Source: Dipteris shenzhenensis
Lineage: Eukaryota; Polypodiophyta; Polypodiopsida; Gleicheniales
NCBI GenBank assembly: GCA_047967505.1
Contig: CM106539.1
Length of the DNA: 64,000 bases
Reading direction: 5' to 3' (one strand)
The notes beneath the pieces are model-generated. The model ran no database searches, had not been told where the DNA came from, and worked only from the letters and a program-made list of their open reading frames with translations. Each line of letters starts with the position of its first letter. Position 1 is the first letter of the stretch. This document shows positions 58,162 to 64,000 of the stretch, piece by piece. The translations under genes and the position numbers were made by a program.

Positions 58162-59264
58162 AATGTTGGATGGAATGGCAGGTGGAAAAGTTCTCAATGG
58201 TGTAGTATCGTGGATTCTATTGTTAATTTATCTGAGAGCAATTATCATCTCAGCATTAAGAGCAAACATAACTGGTAATGGCAAATTTGCAGGCTAATCT
58301 TGATACAAGGCAGTAATTTTGTACCTATCTTCTATGCCCTCAATAAATCATTGGACCTATTGTTCCTGCAAAGCATCGTTATTAACCGCTTCCAACAAAC
58401 TAATCGCTCTTTTTACATAGGATTGAAATGTTGCATGATCATCCATATTGTAGAAAATTCCTTTAATTCTAGAATCAACTCCTCCTTTAAGGAATCGGTC
58501 GTATCAGATACATCATTGTCATCTTCTTCCGTAATGTACTCCAAAGCCATCATGTTAACTTCCACATTGGGAAAGACACCTAACCAATCCAAATACCTTG
58601 ATCAGGGTCTTCACCATCACTGCAATCGCCTCGTAGGACACCTTGATCATCGACATTGATTTGCAAAACCACATGATCCAAATTGGTCTTAGATGGCTTT
58701 TGAGATTTTGCATTTGATCCTTGATTGATTGCTTTTCCTTTTTCTTCCCAAGTGTAATTCCTTGTTATCGATGGTCGTACATCCTTCTGACTGGGTTGTC
58801 CCTTCATTAACTTCTTTATAGCTGTTTTCACTTGCTTGGTTGGCTGTATGACTATTGGCATACTAGAGTTGTTGTCTGCATTCTCCTTAGTTACATTGGC
58901 ACCCATCCTTTCAGATTCTCGCTTGCCTGAAGTATCACCTTGAGTGCTCATGATTCTCAAGTAAGTATCTGAATTGTTTTGGCTGTAAGATAGGTTTTGA
59001 ATAGCCAGTTGACCTAAATTGTGCCATCTGAGATGATTAGAGTCCCTTTTTTCCAATTGTGTACTGCCTCAACTTGGAATAGCCAAGGTCTACCAAACAA
59101 GAGTGGGTAAGCATTGGCTACTGCCAAAGGATGCAAAACAACATAATTGATTGAGAATGACAAACCCAACATTACTATTTTAATCCCTCTTATAATAGCA
59201 ACTGGCTTAATCCATCATTCATTAGCAAGCCGAATAACAAAGGGAATTGGTTCCAAGTTGGTCA
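58162..59264 (-). pseudogene. Ty3/Gypsy relic B: protease end and linker
   Basis: Minus strand from 59264: TNLEPIPFVIRLANE, then GRPWLFQVEAVHNWKKGTL (59120-59060), the region after the protease active site. 59056-58580 follows with LSYSQNNSDTYLRIMSTQGD, matching the same place in relic A (LSYGPNNSDTYFGVMSTQSD). 58460-58162 has SYVKRAISLLEA and FIEGIEDRYK, the front of the Gag-like block. The protease active site itself is cut off by the Copia remnant at 59265. Confidence 0.82.
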
Positions 59265-59521
59265 TGTTGAGAGTTCATGCTCAACATCATGTGATCATGT
59301 GTGCATAGCACCATCACGTGATCATATGTGCATAGCACTAACCTTATAGAGTGCTATAAAGGAAAGGGTTAGATCCCCTAACCCTAACCCTAAATGGGTT
59401 TGTATATATTCTATTTTTTCAACTAAATCTAGTGTACAATTAGTCATTTGTGGTGTGCTCTCTAGCTGTGCCCTCTCTCCTCATCTCCACTCTTCTTCTC
59501 TCACCTCTTCATATTTTGTCA
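59265..59521 (+). repeat. 5' LTR of the Copia remnant
   Basis: 257 bp, TGTTGAGAGTTC...TTTTGTCA. Contains a short (CCCTAA)n stretch at 59376-59394. Only one LTR lies in the window. Confidence 0.85.
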
Positions 59522-59533
59522 TGGTATTAGAGC
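59522..59533 (+). promoter_or_regulatory. Primer binding site of the Copia remnant
   Basis: TGGTATTAGAGC, one base changed from the initiator-tRNA match TGGTATCAGAGC. Confidence 0.85.
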
Positions 59534-59737
59534 ATGGTTCAGCCTTCCGCTGAGGCATCACCCTTCTTGTGAGAGTGAGATAGTGATTGAAAAACTGAGA
59601 TCGAGTTTTCTCTTCCATGAGAGAAACTTCCATTGAGTGAGCATTCTTTCATTCTATTTATGAAAGAGATTTCCATCGATGTTGAGAGACTTTCATTCTC
59701 TCTTAAGTGTTTGTGATTATACTTCATAGTTGTCTCT

Positions 59738-59738
59738 A

Positions 59739-59787
<49 letters not shown>
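59738..59787 (+). repeat. (TG)n(AG)n microsatellite
   Basis: About 12 TG then about 13 AG dinucleotides in the leader of the Copia remnant. Confidence 0.95.
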
Positions 59788-59984
59788 CATCTTAATGCTC
59801 TTAGTGGAGAAAACCTAACCTTCCTCCAAAGGTTTCATGCAAGAGCCGGCTCTCCAACGCCTAGCTTCTCCAAACTCCACTCATATGCCTCAGCTGCTCA
59901 GCTCCAACCGCATGCAGTCCTCTGCATAGTGGGACGTTCAAAGACTCGATCTGCTCACGAGCCTCAACATGCTGCTTCGGCAAA

Positions 59985-62292
59985 CAAAATCGAACAAACT
60001 TTGTTAGAAGTACCTCTCATGCACGAGGTATTCTTAATTTGATACATACAGATGTATGGGGTTATGCCCAGACCCACAGCATCAATGGTTCACTTTATTA
60101 CTTGACCTTCATTGATGACTACAGCAGATATTTTTGGGTCTACTTTCTGAAAGAGAAATCTGAAGTGTTTTCCAGATTTCAAGAATTCAAAGCCATGGTA
60201 GAGAACCAGATAGGCAGAAAGATCAGGTCATGAGATCAGATAGAAAAGGTGAATACGTGTCTTCAGCATTCATGAACTTTTGTAGAAGTCACGGCATTCG
60301 AAGACAATTCACATGTGCAGATACTCCTCAGCAAAATGCTAGAACTAAAAGGAAGAATGGGACTTAGCAGACAGTGCTAGAGCAATGCTTAATGAAAAGC
60401 ATCTTTCGAATCAGTATTGGGTAGAAGCAATAGCCACTACAAACTACTTGCTTAATTGGCTTCCTACCGAACTGATATAGGGTATGACTCCTTATGAAGC
60501 ATTCACTGGACACAAGCCACACATTGGACATCACATATTTGGTTGCATAGTATATGCCCACAAACATGATGATCATCGTAGGAAATTGGATGCAAAGTCA
60601 CGCAAATGCATCATGGTTGGCTATAGTGAAGAAAGCAAAACATACAAATTGTATGATCCCATCAACCGCAAAGTCATTATCTCCAGAGATGTACTCTTTG
60701 ATGAGGAATCAAAATGGAAAACCTCACCTATACAGGAGATAGAAGCATCAACTTCACAGTCATCTACAGAACAGGTTGATGAAGAAGAGCAAGAATTGCC
60801 AGCATCACCCCAAGCAGAGCGATAGCAGCTCAGATGGTCTACTAGGGAAAGCAGACCTTCAACCAGATTGACATATGCTCAGAAAGGAAAAGCAATTCAG
60901 GTTGAAAGCACCAACTATGCTCTTATGACTACCATCATGGCTACAGAAGAGCCAGTGTACTTCGAAGACACAGTAGACAAGCCAGAATGGCAAACTGCTA
61001 TGAATGAAGAAATAGATGCTTTATATAAGAATAATACTTAGGAATTATGCGACCTTCCACCAGGATAGAAGGCCATAGCAAACAAATGGGTATACAAAGT
61101 GAAGTACAATCCAGATGGCAGTATTCAGAGATACAAAGCCAGACTAGTTGCAAAAGGATTTGCACAGCAATATGGTCAAGATTATGATGAGACTTATGCT
61201 CTAGTAGCAAAGATGGATTCCATATGGTTCTTGATATCACTAGTGACACTCAGCAGATGGAATGTGTATCAGCTTGATGTCAAGAATGCATTTCTCAATG
61301 GTTACCTAGACAAGGAAGTCTACATGCAACAACCAGCAGGTTATGTTGAACTAGGAAAGGAGAATAAGGTTTGCCATCTCAAGAAAAGTCTCTATAGCAT
61401 AAAGCAAGCACCCAGAAGTTGGTATAATAGAATTGATAAGTATTTTGCTGATCTGGGATACATGAAGTCCAATGCAGATCATACTCTCTACTACAAAGTT
61501 TAAGGGGAAGACATTACTATTGCACTTTTGTATGTAGATTATCTGATTGTGATAGGAAGCAAGGATAGCTTCATCAGAAAACTAAAACAAGACTTATCTA
61601 TAGAGTTCGACATGAAAGATCTTGGACTGATGCACTATTGTCTTGGAATTGAGTTTTGGAGAGATTCAGATAGCACATTCATGAGTCATCTCAAGTCAAG
61701 TATGTTGACAGTCTCCTAAAGAAGTTTCATGTGGCAGATTGCAAGATTGTAGCCACTCCCATGGAACATAGTTTGAAACTTACTAAAGATTCAGAAAAGC
61801 CTACAGTCAATGACAAATACTACAGGTAGCTCATCGAATCTCTTATATATCAGGCAATCACACGGCCAGATATTTGTTATGCAGTAAGCTCACTAGCACA
61901 GTTTATGGCAAATCCAAAACAGTCTCACCGGAATGCAGCCAAAAGAGTCTTGAGATACATCAGAGGTACAAGATAGTTTGGGATAGAATACGAAAGAAGT
62001 CATCCATGGTTGCATGGATATTGTGACAGTGACTATGTCGGAGATCATGAGACCAGGAGATCGACACAGGGATATGCATTTTTCCTTGGTCAAATTGCTA
62101 TATCATGGTTGCCAAACAAACAGCCAACTATTTCTTTGTCTTCGACTGAAGCAGAATATAGGGCACTCACTACATGTGCATGTGAGGCTATATGGCTCAA
62201 AAGACTATTGTCAAAAACAGATAAGTTTAATGAGTCAAAGCCAACAACAATATATTGTGATAATCAATCAGCTCAAGCATTGGCCAAGAATC
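59985..62292 (+). pseudogene. Copia integrase-RT-RNase H, decayed
   Basis: Integrase starts in mid-domain (RGILNLIHTDVWGYAQ, then YYLTFIDDYSRYFWVYFLKE). Several stops and a frameshift follow to 60480, where EAFTGHKPHIGH continues. RT begins at about 61080 (NKWVYKVKYNPDGSIQRYKA) and includes QLDVKNAFLNGYLDKEVYMQ. The catalytic motif is YVDY instead of YVDD, so RT is inactive even apart from the stops. RNase H (YCDSDYVGDHETRRSTQGYA, SSTEAEYRA, YCDNQSAQALAKN) is broken by E4 directly after the last motif. Confidence 0.92.
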
Positions 62293-62589
62293 TGTTGGAA
62301 CACTGAAAGGAAAGAGTAGAGTGGACACAAACTCAGAATACTTGCATAACTTGCTTGTAGAATGAAGAAGAGTGAGGTCCTTAAGTAGGCACCTCATACA
62401 TGCTCACTGACATCACTGATGACTTCAGAGCTCCACAATCATCTCCTCAATCTGCTCCTAGATTCTCTCAATCATCCTATGTGGCTTTCCACCACCTAAC
62501 TGTGCTTGTGGGCACCTAACTATGCCTCTAGCACTCACACATAGAAACATAAGGTGTGCCTGAGGCATACACCTTGAGATATCCCAACA
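62293..62589 (-). repeat. E4 3' LTR
   Basis: 297 bp, TGTTGGGATATC...TTCCAACA on the minus strand. Confidence 0.92.
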
Positions 62590-62964
62590 AACCCCCCCTC
62601 AAGGGAATGCCTCAGGCTATGTCAAGGATACATCTAGTCTCATAGTTTCTCATGCCATCTCATGGTGGTCAAGGATTAATCTATGGCTAGGTTCTCATGC
62701 TAGCAAGGGTTCCCTTGGGTGTAAGGTAAACAAAAGGGATACAAAAAGACCTTCCAATGGTTATCTCCCCTGCATGTACATGCACACAATGTCTGCAGGA
62801 GGTACCATGGAACAAAACATACACATGGCCTACATCATAAGGTGACCAGAGGTGTTTACAAAACACACAAAACACAATAGTTTATTTTCATTCATTTTGA
62901 AGGACTATCCAGGCTGAGTACCTTGACATAAAAAGAGAGATCTGGAGCATACATAGAGATGTGT

Positions 62965-63366
62965 TTAAAATGCATAATCTTCAAAGGATGCCTCATCTTG
63001 TGGAGGCAAAATATCCATGTCAAGGCAAGGTCTTACCACATGGGCAGTGTCTAGTGCCTTATAAGATGGTACTATGATAGAACAAGTGGATCTGAAAGTC
63101 ATATCCTTCAAGAGAACAATTATCTTGTCATCTCCATAGTTGTGTAGAGAAGCATATCTTAGGTATCTGACCTTCATCTTTTTCTTGTACTTGGAGTCAA
63201 ATAAAAGTGCCATGAGAGGGTAGATCTCTGTAGTTGCTTCCTTTTTGGCAACCATTGTTTTGGCAATCTTCAACAAGGAAGTCAGGTTGGCATTTTCATC
63301 CTTTGTAGCATAACAAGACATTGCTTTATGTTTTGGCTTTTCACATATTTTGCATAAGCAAGCCAT
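62965..63366 (-). CDS. 133-aa zinc-knuckle protein of E4
   Basis: Same length as the E1 protein and still open. The three changes are Gln6 to Lys inside the zinc knuckle loop (CKICEKPKHKAMSC), His69 to Tyr and Lys93 to Arg (positions approximate). Three silent changes also occur, and the stop is TAA rather than TGA. Its presence in two separate insertions shows the ORF is a regular part of this sub-family. Function is unknown beyond likely nucleic-acid binding. Confidence 0.75.
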   Translation of the reverse strand: MACLCKICEKPKHKAMSCYATKDENANLTSLLKIAKTMVAKKEATTEIYPLMALLFDSKYKKKMKVRYLRYASLHNYGDDKIIVLLKDMTFRSTCSIIVPSYKALDTAHVVRPCLDMDILPPQDEASFEDYAF

Positions 63367-64000
63367 GAGAGGCTCTAACCCAGGTATTGGGTAGTGTCTT
63401 CTCTCTTACAGAGCTTAGAATAACAACTAAAATGCTTCAAAATATAAGCATTTAATGTAGCAAAGTCTTGTGACCAAATTTCAAACAATGATGCTTTCAC
63501 TTACATGCTTCATAGAAGTGGCTAAAATGAATACTTTCCAATCAAAACCAGGTCTAGTAATTCAAAACAAAAATGAAGCCACATTGTACTAAAGTTATTG
63601 AAAGCTTCAAAAAACCAGAAATGCTAGAGTAGCATTTTATGTAGCATCATCTTCAAAAACTTGTCCAAAACTATCAAAACTGAAAAGCTGAACTTGGAGG
63701 GCTTGTAGCTCACTCTTCAAAGCAAGGAAAAGAGGGCTTTCTGAAGCAAAAGAAAGCTCATATACCAGAGAGGGTCCAGCACAGAGGTTGGACGAAATGG
63801 TGTGCACTTTTGCTCGGGAAAGTTGCTACAGACTGAAACTGTTTTTTGACGATTTCTCCCTTGTTACTTAACCAAATGACCTAAAAACTGGCTCAAAATC
63901 TTTGTCTTGAGGTCGCCCATCTACTCCTAAGAGGGCTCAGGCAATGGCAGAGCAGCCAGGGAGTATTGAGCAACAGAAAAATTTTGCTTTTTGGAGAATG

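Larger units (their letters stand above)
59265..62292 (+). mobile_element. Copia remnant with gag and protease deleted
   Basis: Starts with a 257-bp 5' LTR inserted in the protease region of Gypsy relic B. The primer site and leader follow, then the sequence jumps at about 59980 into integrase, so gag and protease are gone. Integrase, RT and RNase H follow with stops. At 62292 it is cut by E4; its 3' end would lie beyond the window. Confidence 0.9.
62293..64000 (-). mobile_element. LTR element E4, runs off the window
   Basis: Same family as E1, opposite orientation. The 3' LTR is at 62293-62589, followed inward by the polypurine tract and the 133-aa ORF. The left flank GAATC (62288-62292) should recur past its right end, outside the window. 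It inserted in the RNase H region of the Copia remnant. Compared with E1, the leader extends at least to 64000. Confidence 0.92.

Noticed and set aside
1-64000. CRISPR arrays, rRNA or tRNA genes
   Set aside because: No regular repeat-spacer pattern and no recognisable rRNA or tRNA sequence; the tRNA-like motifs are retroelement primer sites.

Overview
The window looks like intergenic DNA from the nuclear genome of a land plant, AT-rich and full of transposons. The only convincing host gene is a germin-like protein. Everything else that codes belongs to plant mobile elements: Ty1/Copia and Ty3/Gypsy retrotransposons, CACTA (En/Spm) transposons and a MITE. Introns, tRNA-iMet-type primer binding sites (TGGTATCAGAGC) and the CACTA TNP2 gene all point to a plant. 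The repeat density and germin sequence would suit a seed-free plant such as a fern, but that is a guess.

Layout. 1-800: one copy of a repeat whose second copy is at 46882-47533; copy 1 carries a 247-bp MITE. 1257-2030 (-): the germin-like gene, whose upstream region is duplicated (2097-2624 and 3353-3896). 3849-5342: a ~1.5-kb repeat found again at 32744-34209. 6841-8398: faint minus-strand coding remnants. 8820-18968: a decayed CACTA transposon, broken by two small LTR elements (E1 9726-11934, E2 15304-17943). 20850-22735: a long polypurine tract with CATATGCATATG spacers. 23085-28570: a complete Copia element with identical LTRs and one 1460-codon ORF, inserted in a telomere-like minisatellite. 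30126-32110: a second CACTA transposase relic. 34210-36329: a truncated third small element (E3). 36330-42780: mostly unassignable, with one solo LTR. 42782-59264: fragments of at least three Ty3/Gypsy elements, all on the minus strand, split by a 651-bp solo LTR. 59265-62292: a gag-deleted Copia remnant, itself split by a fourth small element (E4, 62293 to the window end).

The most interesting system is the family E1-E4. It is non-autonomous, with ~290-bp LTRs and the same tRNA-iMet primer site, leader and 3' region. It carries two alternative single ORFs at the same start position. E2 and E3 encode a 276-aa Copia-type Gag with two zinc knuckles. E1 and E4 encode a 133-aa protein with one zinc knuckle and an unrecognised body. 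Both ORFs end in the same 13 residues. No protease, integrase or reverse transcriptase is present, so the family must be mobilised in trans. The identical LTRs of E1 imply recent movement. The intact Copia at 23085-28570 shares LTR-start and primer-site features and could be a helper of the right general type, but that link is inference.
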